From: Platycnemis pennipes | Lineage: Eukaryota; Arthropoda; Insecta; Odonata; Platycnemididae | Direction: 5' to 3' | Length of the DNA: 64,000 nucleotides | NCBI GenBank assembly: GCA_933228895.1 | Contig: OW121846.1 | Coordinates: 77,016,064-77,080,063, forward strand | Shown: positions 1 through 12,500 of the stretch, piece by piece | Layout: each line of letters opens with the position of its first letter | Position numbering within the stretch: the stretch's first letter is position 1 | The notes under the pieces: generated by a model | The model's database searches: none | What the model saw: the letters and a program-made list of their open reading frames with translations, nothing else | What the model was told of the DNA's origin: nothing | Position numbers and translations under genes: made by a program

Positions 1-715
1 GGATGGTGGTTGAAGCGGCAACACTCAGCTTTTTCCTGAGATTAGAGGAAGGCTGGGGGAGGCGACTTCCAGCCTCGCCCCCAGCCCGCCCCTCCCCCGG
101 CCACGTGGGGCACACTATCAGCTAGACCCTGGCGTGGGATGGGGGAAGAGAGGGAAAACAATACAATGCATGTGGTAAAGATTTGCTGATGTTCGGAAAA
201 CCCAAGAGACTCCCACCCATCTCTGTTTATTGCCCCTGCCCTTGTTCGCGCCTGTCTGTGAGACGTAGACGCCCGTCCGTGCGTACCGATTCCCCAGCCC
301 TGCTCACACTATGAGAAAAGGGAAGGGGGATCCTTTGGAAAGAGTACATAGTGGTTTGTCTCACTCAGAAAAAAGTAGTGTCTGCATTTCAGAAGACGTT
401 CACCTGGCAAGGGCATGGTCACTCATCCACCACTGAGGGATTGGCTCAAGAACGCTACGTGACTCTTTCCCAATTTCCCTTCCGGGCGAGTGCAGTTCGG
501 ACTGTTTACTTTACGAGCAACTGACGGACAGCCAAGAGGTTGAGGAGAAAAAATTTTCCTAAACATTTTCAATATTTTTTATAAGTTGATATGTTTTACT
601 ATATCGAGTATTGTTTATCCTTATGTATAAAAATCGCATAAACATGAAAAAAAACAAAAAGAAAGCAAAAAATAAACGTATTTTGGATATAATACACTAA
701 TATGTAAATTTGTTC
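1..715. other. No gene recognised; GC-rich then AT-rich unique-looking DNA
   Basis: Roughly the first 540 bases are GC-rich with many C/G runs and no convincing open frame. The following bases are AT-rich. I see no splice-compatible exon that would continue the Hook gene, so its next exon probably lies beyond the left edge. The GC-rich part could belong to a transposon end or LTR, but nothing in it identifies a family. Confidence 0.4.
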
Positions 716-980
716 GTGACCCACCGGTGGGCCACACCACTCATGCTGAAAAAAGTTTCAGGAGGGGCGGTGTGACCCACCGGTGGGTCACACTAAGTGT
801 CACATAGTAGTCTATTATTTGAACTGTTACTAACCTCTGGGTGAAGTCACTTGAGAAGTTCTCGATTCCTACTCTCACAATACTCCTCGCAAGTTGAGAC
901 AGTTCAAAGAATTTTATGGCCACGGCACTAGTCGCATCTGCGTGACCCACCGGTGGGTCATTCCGCAGTGAACGTGTTAA
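716..980. repeat. TTAA-ended repeat with three copies of a GGTGGGTCAC palindrome
   Basis: The palindrome GTGACCCACCGGTGGGTCAC occurs almost exactly at 716-735, 772-791 and 942-960. The right end reads GCAGTGAACGTGTTAA, so on the minus strand it begins TTAACACGTTCACTGC. That resembles the ends of the TTAA-flanked MITE at 30654-30938 and fits piggyBac-type elements, which duplicate TTAA. No matching left end is visible, so this is probably a partial or rearranged copy. Confidence 0.5.
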
Positions 981-1825
981 TTTGTAATTCATAATCAAGA
1001 GTAGTAATGCTCGTTTAAGTTCAAATAAATATTAATTCATCTCAGTAAGGATGAGGAAAGTGTGAGTCCATGCCTCTAGAATGGACTTTCAGAGCCTCAA
1101 TAAATTCAGAGCCTAAAGAAAGTAAATCAACACCATCTGCCCATGCCGATTACCCGAATGCTAAATGAGCACAGTGGTGACAAGATACTCCTCCTTCAAT
1201 TCAACAGATAATCCGTTCTACAGAGCAAAATAGAAACTGACTGATAACATTCAAGAAGACATTTATGAGGAGCAATGAGAATACGGATACACATACTCCA
1301 CCTAGAGTGGACCAAATCATAACATTAAGTTGGCAGAGTAAAAAAGAGAGAGATGTGTGAATACTACCCGCCAATACTCGAATACTATAAAGTATTCGAT
1401 ATGATCTCGAACAATTATGCTAAAAGAAAAAATATGAATACTTCACATTACCATACACATACACCATTGGGTGCCCATACAGTGCTATACTTTGCGTATT
1501 GATGAACTATATCATATATGCAGCAAAGAGACAGAGGAGATATGAGTCAGTTGATGGTTTTTCCTCATAAAATATTAACTTAAACTAGTCACGAATCCAA
1601 ATTAAAGAAAATTTGTGAACATCATCGCCGGACGCCACAAAATACAATCTTCATTAGGAATAAAAGCTTTTACCACTTTTACTCTGTTATATATTCATCT
1701 TTACTTTTTAAGAGGTCACCCAATTATCTCTTGGCTAATCGCACTTTCACAAATAGCTAATGAATTTTAAGTAAGAGTCACTGAGAGCTCACGTCTCTAC
1801 GTTAGTACTCTAACATACTACTCAA

Positions 1826-3015
1826 CTCTACTGAATCTCAACCCACTTTATGTGGAGGCGGAAGTTCAGGCAAGGAAACCAGCATTTTGTCTCAAATGTG
1901 TGGGACAGTGGTATGAAAAAGCAAGTTCTTTTGGTCAAAGACAAGTTTGGACTGAGCTCATGAAGCCAAGCCCCACACTTCAGATAGGGAAAGACAGAAT
2001 GATAGCAAGGTTCAATCAATCACCCCTTCATTTCAAGACCCACTTCCCTGATAGGAAACAATGGGTTAGAAAAGAGGGGATGGAACCATGGGGGCCAATG
2101 TATGCTATACAGATGGCACCGGGAGACAAGGGAAGGATCAGGGGTCTACAGCTGTAGCACACCAATGAAGCTGTCAATCCCTCTGGAAAAATAACCTATG
2201 GTGTTCCAGGCAGAGGTGATTACACTTCCGACCTGTGTATGCTATCAAAGAGACTGGAATGTTTAAAGACCAATACACATATGCACTGATAGGCTGTTCC
2301 TAAAGCCCTGACATCAACATGGTGCAATTCACAACTGCTGCAGGAGTGTCGTGATGCACTCAATAAGATAGGTTGATGTGTCAAGGTGGAACTTTTCTGG
2401 GTACCTAGTCATGCAGGCATATTTGGTAATGAAATGACAGATAAACTGGCAAAGGCCAGATTCTGCCACAATCCTAATGGACCAGAGCCAATCATACCTA
2501 TTACTACCTCAATAGGGATGGAAATAAGTCTGTAGGGCTTAGCCCGGCATTTTGAGATCTGGAGAACATACCAAGAAATACCATTTATTGATTACCATAC
2601 CAAGTCAACGCCAGACCAAATTGCACATGGGAGAACATAGGCCTGGGCTTGCAAAAAGAATCCCCCTACTCAACACGGGTCAACTATGAACAGTCGTGCG
2701 ACTCCTTACCGGGCACTACCGAGTGATGAGGCACCTACACCTCTAGGGAATCACAGATTCATCCAGATGCAGGTGGTGCAAAGAAGAGGATGAAACCACA
2801 TCCCACATACAATGCGAGTGTCCTGCTGTGATAAGGACTAGGAATAGGTACCTGGGTACACAATTTATGGAGCCTAGGGTGGTTACGGAAGGGGACCTGT
2901 TGGCTTTCAGTAAGGAAAAATCCCTCTAAGAGTGATACACCAGAAAGGAGGTTGGCACAATGGACCTATGGGTCTAAGTGCCTTAGGACCTCCTTGAGAG
3001 GAACTCCACCAAAAA
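1826..3015 (+). pseudogene. Decayed 3' part of an I-group LINE (RNase H and tail)
   Basis: This stretch is a diverged second copy of the LINE 3' half seen at 46655-48572. Shared features are the segment before RNase H (readable as a 101-residue frame at 1852-2157), the zinc-knuckle-like stretch near 2765-2830, and a 3' UTR with GCACAATGGACC followed by TCTAAGTGCC. Many stops and frameshifts interrupt it, so it is a dead copy. It lies downstream of the last visible Hook exon, presumably within a Hook intron. Confidence 0.75.
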
Positions 3016-3512
3016 TACTATCTACACCTAAATTCAAAGTACTAGAAATTGAAGGTATACGAATATGTCAGTTATGATTTATATTTGTATTTGAGAAATC
3101 TGATAATCATCCCATCTGTAGTCAAAATTAAAAAGGAAAATGTTAATTCCTCAGACCAATCGGGGACGCTATAGTAATCAAGAAGACACCTTATAACTTC
3201 AATAGAGAAGCTAACTGTGATCCATTGTATCATAGCACATTTTTCATAACCCTATTAGGGACTTAGGAATCCAAAATTTGGCTTATCAGGGAGCACCAAA
3301 CTGAGATGCATGGGTGCCTGTACCAGGCAACCAAAAAAATTGCCTTCACACTTAAAACCAAAAAAATCAAGACTGAAATTCCTGCAAAGCTGTCATCCAT
3401 CAACATGATCAATGGAAGCAAACCTGGAAGACCTGCCTAATTGTATATTTTGATGTGGCAAAACACAAATCACACATTAAAAAGTTACCTACAGCCATTC
3501 CCAAATATTTAC

Positions 3513-3593
3513 CTTGCTTCTTGTTACAGTTGACTGCGCAGCCTAATATCAACTGCAGCAATCGAGCTAGCTCTGCTGGATCATTTTTCTCAC
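3513..3593 (-). CDS. hook: Hook coding exon 5
   Basis: 81 bp. The acceptor is TTTTTAG before GTGAGAAAAATG and the donor is CAAG|GTAAAT. It enters with 2 bases finishing Gly100, encodes residues 101-126 including LLQLILGCAVNC, and leaves in phase 1. This is the most diagnostic Hook-domain motif in the window. Confidence 0.95.
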
Positions 3594-6500
3594 CTAAAAA
3601 TAATTATTTCATTAGGTCAATGAAATCATGAAATCATCATAAAATAAAACAATAAATGCAATGTTGAATACTTGGTGCAGTTAATAGCCATGTAAAATTA
3701 ACGTAATATTTTGTATTTAAGAATGCTTTAATTAAAATGTAAACATAAGGATGATAGAATAATTTTCACCACAGCATTTAAATACACCTTAGATATAAGT
3801 ATAACACTACCTCCAGCATTAAAGTGAAATTCAGAGGTTAGTGCCGCTCTCGTGGGGAAAGCTGAGGGTGGACCCTCATTAGTAGGGTCTGAGCTCTGGA
3901 GGCAGCTAATCCGAGACCTTCCCTCCAGTTCAAAGCTCGTAAATGACCCAACCCTCCTTGCAGGAGGCCCAAACATGGAAGTTGACCATTAGCAGTTAAA
4001 TATGCAATTCAAAATTTGATAACTTTCATCCCAAATTTATCATGTTTATCTTACAGTAGGGGAAGAGACGATTAACCCTCTTACTGCTAACCTTTCTCCT
4101 GGGGTACTAGCGAGAAATGCAGAGGTTAATTTAATAAATTGCAGCACCTTAGGAAAAAATATTATGAAGCTATTGTTATAAATATCCTAATGCTGTTTTT
4201 TTTACATTACTTAAGTTGAACTAACTAATAATGACAACATTTTTTTACAGTGACCTAAAAATAAATGTTATTAATTTAGTGTCATAAAGTTGAACAATAT
4301 AATGATATTGGGCCGATATATCGGCCCACCGCACTTTTCACCCAAGATTCAAAAACTGATATATCAGCCCGCCACACTAAGAGGGTTAAGTAGGTTTTTT
4401 GAATGGCACTGTTCGATAAAATTTAAAGATTATTGAAAGAAGTAAGATCTTCCCTATAGCGATTTGGCAACCCTGCGGATCCCCGGAGGAATTGGGAGGG
4501 GGCACAGAGATAGGAGCGGAGGACCATCGCTGTGGGAGGCTCAACTGAGTTCTAATCCATCTTAATTGCATTGTGACCAGACTACACAATGAGGGTAGGT
4601 GAGGGAGAATTCTAAAAAAAAAAGGATTCAAAAAAAGGCGAGGGAGAATTCTACGAAAATTCTACACTGTTATCGGGGCAAAAGGACTGGTAAGCAAGGA
4701 AGTAAGTGACCCTTGTGTGGCAACACCAGTTTTCTCACAATATTTTAGTCTCATACTAACAATGATGTGATATGGTGAAATTTTATTCCAAAAAAAAGGC
4801 AGAGGGTGAAAGTCACAATATTTGCATTACTCATAAGTAGGGACATGACATTTTCGCGAAACGTTTTTTGCGACAGGATTCACGAAATAAGCGACTTTGG
4901 GGTTTAATCACGAAATTAACCGTGTCTTCCTTGAAACGCGATTTTTTTTACGAAATTTGAGATATTTTGCAAATGCCGAATTTTGTAGCATGAAATATTT
5001 TCTTTAGTGATGGCCAGATCGGATCTTTCATTTTTTTCGGATTCGGATCCAAAGACACGGAGTAAAATCGGATCCGGATCGTAGATTTTAAATTTTCGCG
5101 GTTTAGCGATCGAAGTGCCCCGTGAATGGAATGTAGGTGCGGTAGATATTGACAAGAAGAGGATGAGTAACTAAGGTCACGTAATTAGATGAAAATGTTC
5201 CCGTACAACTAGAAGCAAAATAAAGAAATAAGACGTTTTTCCCCCATTACCCCGGTATCGTGGAAAAAATATGTAGGATGTCCTGCGGGTAGCCTACATG
5301 CGCCGGGATCAGGCGTACAAGGAGAGCTAGTGTGCTGTGCGAAGTTCGATCCCAATCGCAGTTTAATTTTTTCTTTCAGTCACTGCATCGAAAATGTTAT
5401 CATATTCAATTTCAAACCATTACATCTGAATACTCACTTTATTATACTTTGTTGTTTAAATTAGATTTACAAATATACCACACATAAATTAAGGATGGTC
5501 GGGTCGGATCCAAAGATCCACGGGTCTTTCATTTCATTTTCTACTGAAATCATATCCTGGGACTAAAAATTCAGATCCGGATCGGAGATTTTAACATCTC
5601 GCGGCCTCGTGAGCGATGCGCTCCGCGAATGGAATTTACGTATGGTATATACCAACAAGGAGAGGTTAAGTAACTCGGGTCACGAAATGAGAAGAAGATT
5701 TTTTCCGTGCCACAAACAAGGAAAACAAAATAAAAAATACTCGTCTTGACCTTTTTCTCCATAGGCCCGGATGTGCGAGAAAAAAATAAAGCCGAATGTC
5801 CCGCGGGTCGCCTACATTCGCCATATTCCCGTGAATCTGTGAGAGCGTAGTTGTTAAAAATGAGGGCTAGTGTACTGCCAGTCGCGAGTTCGATCCTTAA
5901 CACTACCTAAGAATACAGCCGTACTGTATTCCTATGGTAATGCTAGTAGGCAGTAGAGGTCTGCACACGGTCGCAAAATACGGGCGAGGGCCGCCCGCCC
6001 TTGTGCGAGAGATAAAGAGAGAGGCACAACCCGAAGACATTTGACGGACTTTTCCGATGTGTCACGAATGTGGCCTAACGGAGGACTTGCCGAGAAGAGG
6101 CGGTCACCCGTCGGCTGATCGGGCGCCCGCCTCCAGGCCGGACGACCGCCCTAAGATCGTCACCACCGCGTATCTTTCTCAACGGTCTTTGCCGTTTGCA
6201 ATATTTTTCGCTCACTCTTTTACCACCCCTCCCAAACCCTCAGTTTGGGCGAGCAACCCGGGCACCTGCCAAGAACCCGGGCACCCGCCTAGGATGCGGG
6301 CACCCAGGGCGAACGGGCACGGTCGGGCGTCAACGTCACACGGGCGGAGGCGAACACGGGTGGGGGCGCCCAGCACGGGCGGGCGAGGGTCGCCCGGATT
6401 TCGTGCCCGTTTGCAGGCCTCTAGTAGGCAGTTAAAAAAAGTAGATTATCAGAAATTTCATGCCAAAATATAAGTAAAATAAATAATTAAATTAGGCGAA

Positions 6501-9500
6501 AGGAAATGATTGGAAAAAATTTATATTACAGAATTAAATCGTGGAATCATTACGTTAACTTTACAGTGTATTTTTGAGTGACGCATTTGTAAATCTAGTT
6601 GAAGTGATAGAAGTACAAAAAAGTCAGTATCCACACACAAAGGTTGAAAATGAAGGATGATAAAGTTTTTTATTCAATGGTTGAAAGAAAAATTTTAAAC
6701 AGCGTAAGAATCGAACTTCATTACCTGCAGTCCACTACTCCACTCTGTTATTGTTATTACCATTACCTCATTAATTTGCCTTTAACTTAATTTTGCCTGC
6801 GTTTTTTATGTTGCGTAGGGTAGCCATAACTTCTGTATTGGATCTCAAATGTATGCACTATTAACTGTTTGTTCACATTGGTATAAATTCTTTATTAATA
6901 ATATTTTAAAAAACCTTCCTTTAAGATTCCTTTTTCCCAACATTAAACACAGCTTTCACCTTTTTAAAACGATTTTATTTACCGTATTTGTCATTTTTAA
7001 ACACCGCTTTTGATGATACAAGCAATACTTATGATGAGCTACAAGATAGTAATACATGAAAACAAGCTAGGTATGAGAGTCACAGGCAGCTAGATGATAA
7101 GTGTCTACAAAGTTTCGGAGTGATTACTGGTTAGAGAGATTTTCACTGAATGTACTTATCTGTATTTCCCTAGCATGCATAGATTAGTAATACTAAAACA
7201 TGATTAATGCACTACAGACCACTCGAACAATATTACACCTATTACCTAACCCTTTGCTATTCTGCCTACTGTGCTCTCTTATGGTATGCAGAAAAATGGC
7301 AATTTAAATCAGTCGCTACAACAATCTATATCTCTTATCTTGTTTGCCTGATCTAACGCAGTATAATATTCAGGGATTCTAAATATATTTATCTAATGTC
7401 ATTTGTAAACAAATCAGCTTTGAATTAAAATAAAAGGCACCGAAGGGATGCGTTACCACTTGAAACGTCAAAAGGCACTCATTTAAACCATGAGGTTATA
7501 TCCTGTGTTAGTAACAGCAATGTGGTTAATGTGGTTTTATTTAATTACTCCAACAGATCTATAATTAAATGAGCATCTGCCAAATTATAAAGTATTTTTA
7601 CATGCAACAATCAAGTGATAGACATCACCATCTGTGCCGGGCATCTCCTCTCATCCTCACTATATGACAACAATGCTAAGATTGGTTTGACACCACCCTC
7701 CACTTGATACTTCTATCAGATAACAATCAGCAGAATGTGATACCGAGGCGAGTGATTGCTCTAATTAAATATTACAAAGAGGTACTTAGCACAAATTAGG
7801 GAAATTAGGGAGGGTAATAGATTACAGCGAAGGGATATGATGCCTAAATTGCCTATCCCTAAGGTGTTATGACATTTACACTATTTATATAATGCTCAAT
7901 TTCTTCACTAAACAATAATTTCTACATCAGCATCCACTATATTTATTCAGATTTCCTTTATTACTTCGAGTTGGGTACTGTAGTTAGCAGTAAGCTAAGG
8001 CTTTTTGCAGACGATGCAGTAGTGTACTGGGATATATCAAATGAAGAAGATAGGGATTCACTTAGCAACGATAGAGATGTGTTTTAAGAGTTGTGCAACA
8101 CGACACTTGTAAGAGGGATACATTTGAAATGTTATTTTTCCACCCTACCATAACAGATCACTATAGGCTGCATAGCTTTGGGATAGGAAGGTAAAATTTA
8201 GAGTAGTCAGTAGTGCATGAAGTATGTTTTAATACTACTAATCTACGCTTGCTAGGGAAATACATATAAATATAGGTACAGTAAAACCTCGTTAATTCAA
8301 AATTCGAGGACCAAAAAAATTCAACTTCGAATTATCCGCGTTCGAACTACACGTACACTCCAAAAATTAACGAAATATAACCCGTATTTCCGAGATAATC
8401 ACCGTACTGATGTATTTTTTGATAAAAAGGCAAAGAATATGCACTGAAATGAGGAGTTAATTGCCGGAATTCTTTGCAATTATCAGATTCAAGTTTAAGT
8501 TGGAGAAGTATGCACTATTAGACACGATCACATGGAAAATAAAATGAATCTTTTCAGGCATGTGTCCAGTAATACCACATAAGGTGTATTTTCCAGGTCA
8601 ACAAAATTTTCGCCGTAGACCTTTAAATTTACCGCCCTGCTCTCATCTCATTTCCCTAAGACTTCTACGATGATGACGATGACGAACTTCCTTCCTCTTC
8701 CTTCCCCATTCGAAGTCCCTTATCAGTTACGACCGTGAACCAAATGTAACACATTTCACTCATCGCTTTCCCACGCTGAATCCACTCAGGAGACAACCAA
8801 TGGTGGAGGGGTTTAGGAGAGGGGAGATGGGGGTGGAGCATCACGTCAAAGTCGGCGACGAACCCAGAATCCCTTACCCCTACCAAAGAAGCTCGAGGGA
8901 ACCCAAGAAAAAAGCACTGAAGCAGTGTCGGACAGACTACACCCAAAAGTAGTCCCCATATCGTCTGCCTTCCTTACCTCATGATTTACATTCGAGTTTG
9001 GGGAGATGGGACAAGAGTTGATGGGAAAAGCTGACTGTGAGAACCATAACTCATCAGCAATTTGGGGAAAACAATGAAATCTGGGGATGCACAAGAATCG
9101 AGATGGGAGCAGGGGCTACCCAACGATAAAAGTGCTTACACAGGGGAAATGGGTAAAGGACATCACACCATCCGGAAACTAGTACTCCACCACGCCAGGT
9201 GAAGGCCATGAAAAATTTCAGCATGACCGAAAGAAATATGATTTTGGTGAACAATTCCCACAAGATACATAGAGGTCAATTTTAAATTCTCTAAAAAAAA
9301 AAAATGCTGCATTAAAATTTTTGTTCATCGTATTTCCTGAGTATCTTTAACTAATCATTAATGATGCACCATGCCAAAAAAATGATAGACCTCCTTTCCC
9401 TGCGGTAGTTAAAACATAATAACGTTACATTCATCGCAGAGGGGTGGAAAAGGTAACTGAAACACTGATTTCATTAAATTTCATTTCAGAGAAATGAAGA

Positions 9501-12500
9501 CTTTTCATTACTGAGAGCCATGGATATAAATTAGTTGCAAAACTTACATCACGACTAGTAAACGTATACGAAAAAGTCATTTCTTGCTTAAAAAAAATGA
9601 ATCCAAATTAGTTTCTTTACTTTTCTTTTTGCGTACTTCGTGAATGTTTTTACATGCAACCCCATGGCTTTCACTAGATTGCCAATGGCACTCAGTCTTT
9701 CATGTAACACCATTTCCACATTTGAAATCGCAGAATCGCCTTCTTACGATTTAATCGTGTATTTCCGAATTGCTTTTCTGCCTCCTCTTCCCCATCTGAA
9801 TCACTCACTTCCTCGACCCGCGTTCAGAGCCATTGATGACTGCTTTCTTCCCAGAAGTGCTCTCATTAGCATCACATTCTTCAAAAGTGGCGGTCACGTT
9901 ATCGTCAAAATGGACATATTCCAAAAAAGTGGTTGGACACTCTATCTCACCAGACAATGACAAAGTCTTCACTGAAGTCACTGTCATTGGATGCAATTCC
10001 TACACCAAAACCAGCTTTTCGGAAGCAGTTTTCTCTAACTGAGGAAGAAACTTCACCCCAAGAAGTAGCTATGTTCCTCATCGCATCCAGCACAGTCCAT
10101 TTTCCGATGTTATGGGCAGGAATATTTCTTGAGGTTTATCTAATCAAATACCTCAACAGTTTCTTTTTATATGTGCCCTTCAGGCTGTAAATTATGCTCA
10201 GATCTAGAGGCTACATGTGTAGTATTGGTCGGAAGGAAAAGAACTCTAATATTATTTAGAGTGAGCCCTTCAATGTTGTACTCAGCACATTGAATGTTTT
10301 GATTCCGACCAGCCATCTTTCATTCGACAATTAAGAGCCACCGAGGAAATAATTTAGTGGTCAACCAAGCTTTTTTGTTGGGCCTATAAACACAGGGAAT
10401 GGTTTGGACACCTTTGAAACATCTAGGACTGCTGTATTGAACGATCAACAAAGGCTGTAACTTCTCGCTGCCATCGGAATTGCAACATAGCACTACAGTT
10501 AGTCTCTCCATACTTCTTTTTCCTCCACAGTAAAAGGTTGTAAAATATTCCACTTTCATCCACATTAAAAATATCTTTAGGTGCGTAGTCAACAAAAATA
10601 TGTTTGACGTTCAACTGCTATCTCTCAGCTGCTTCTACATCAACTGATTATCCTTCACCACTCTTGCGCAAAGACACAATACCACGACACTTGATATCTC
10701 ATATACCAGCCATTGGAGCATTCAAATTCTTGGCCCATTTTAAGTGCAATCATGTCAACCTATTGTTAACAATTGTTTAAACAATTAGTTTAAACAATTG
10801 TTTAAAAAATGAACAAAGATTTCCACTGTTCAAGAAAATGTTATTTGCTTATCTGGTCAATAAGTGCTATTATAGTGTAAATGAATATTTATCTAAGTGT
10901 ATACCTACAATTTGATGTATCTTTACTTTGTCTTACTTGTTAATATAATTGCCTTTACTTTTGATGTGTCCTATACACCTGCCATATGTATTTGTAATAC
11001 TGTGCATTGTCTCTGCTGGACAAATAAACTTATTGTTATTATTATTAATTTCAACACGATTTCTAAGGTATTTTGACAGGACCGAAAGTGGAATATCATA
11101 ATGCTTTGCATTTTCCATTTTTGTTTTGACCCCACGATCTCCTCACAAATTACACTGAACTTCTCTTTTACTGTCAGTTCCTTGTGTTTTCTTTTTGGAG
11201 GCATCTCAAATCCTATCTTCCGTCCACGGACGTAATAGACTAAATGGATTTCACCTACAGTGAAGGAATAAATTGTTATAGGTAAAATATGAAGCTCAGG
11301 AATTCTGCAAGGAGTACAAAACAGCAGGCAAAGAAAAACAGAACTGCGCTAAATCATCGTTATGAATTTTTTCTCATATGATACCTATGATGCTAAATAC
11401 TTGCATGAAATGCACAACTATGGTGAAAATCACAGCAAGGCAATAAAAGTACCCAGGCAATATGTTCTCAGAAGATGAATCTTTACGATTCGTTTTACAG
11501 TAAGAAGAACTTAGTGATTCAAGAGGTTATGGTGGCCTTTCCTGACGATGGTCAAATGCTGAATCCTACAGTCATCGCTCGAGAAGGGGAGGCTCGGGAG
11601 GAAGAAAGGAGAAGGCATTAGTCACGGCAAGAATGCTCCGGAAAAAAGCTAGGGACAGAGCAGCCAAGATGTGTGGATACTCAAAATAATTTTGAATAGG
11701 GGTAAACAGCTGCTGGCGTGCAGCACACCATAAGCACAGAAAAATGTTCAAAATAGCTTGGAAGCACTTTAAAATAACTAATGCTCAAGAAAGTGATACC
11801 AAAATCACAACGACTATAAGCACTAGCTACCATCGAATGGTGCTGCCACGGTGAATCGTTTTCAAATAAATGATACATTGGGGCATCCCAGATCGAAATT
11901 GGACTTCAAGTTACATATTAAGCATAATTCGAATTATCCATACTATAAAGTATGCAATTTCCTATTCCACTTGTCAGGGACCGCTCACAACTTTAAATTA
12001 TTCGATATTTCAAATTAAGAAGGTTCAAACTAACGGTAATTTACTGTATACAGTGAAAACTTTTCTAACCAGTCATCACTTCATAAATTTGTAGGCACCA
12101 TCTACAGTCAAGCCCGTTTATAACAAAGTTGAGGGGGCCAAATATTTACTTTGTAATAACCGAACTTCGTTATATGTGGACCAGTTTTTCCAAGCCTCTC
12201 TTTGATGGGGAATAGCCTTCACTTTGTTATAACTGGAACTTCACTATAAACGGGTTTGATATAAGTGGGCTTGACGGTAGTTGCACGTGACTCTAATACC
12301 TAACTTGTTTCCATACAGTAGGAACATTAGTTACCTCTTAGTGGCATGTCAGAAGTGAATTTATGGCGATTTTCAGCCCCTGCCACACACCCTCGTAATG
12401 TATTTTGTACATGTAATTGTAGATGGCAGTTAGATCTAAAAAAGTGAGTAGGTATCTATTTTTGGAAGAGGAATAATTCGCAAGCGCGATCATACATCTA

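Larger units (their letters stand above)
8279..12046 (-). mobile_element. pogo/Tigger DNA transposon, about 3.8 kb, inactive
   Basis: The ends begin TA-CAGTAAAACCTCGTTAATTC (left) and TA-CAGTAAATTACCGTTAG (right, reverse complement), with TA on both sides as expected for Tc1/mariner-group insertions. The interior carries a broken Tigger-type transposase on the minus strand (9750-11205). A LINE 3'-tail fragment is inserted at about 10850-11047. The left 1.4 kb (8300-9700) is non-coding. The right-end match is imperfect, so that boundary is the less certain one. Confidence 0.65.

Noticed and set aside
6057..6473. 138-residue open frame
   Set aside because: It lies within the GC-rich hAT-like MITE and its Arg/Gly/Pro-rich product follows from base composition; it runs out through the TIR.
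9640..9960. 106-residue plus-strand frame
   Set aside because: Antisense to the C-terminal part and downstream region of the Tigger transposase, which better explains the sequence.
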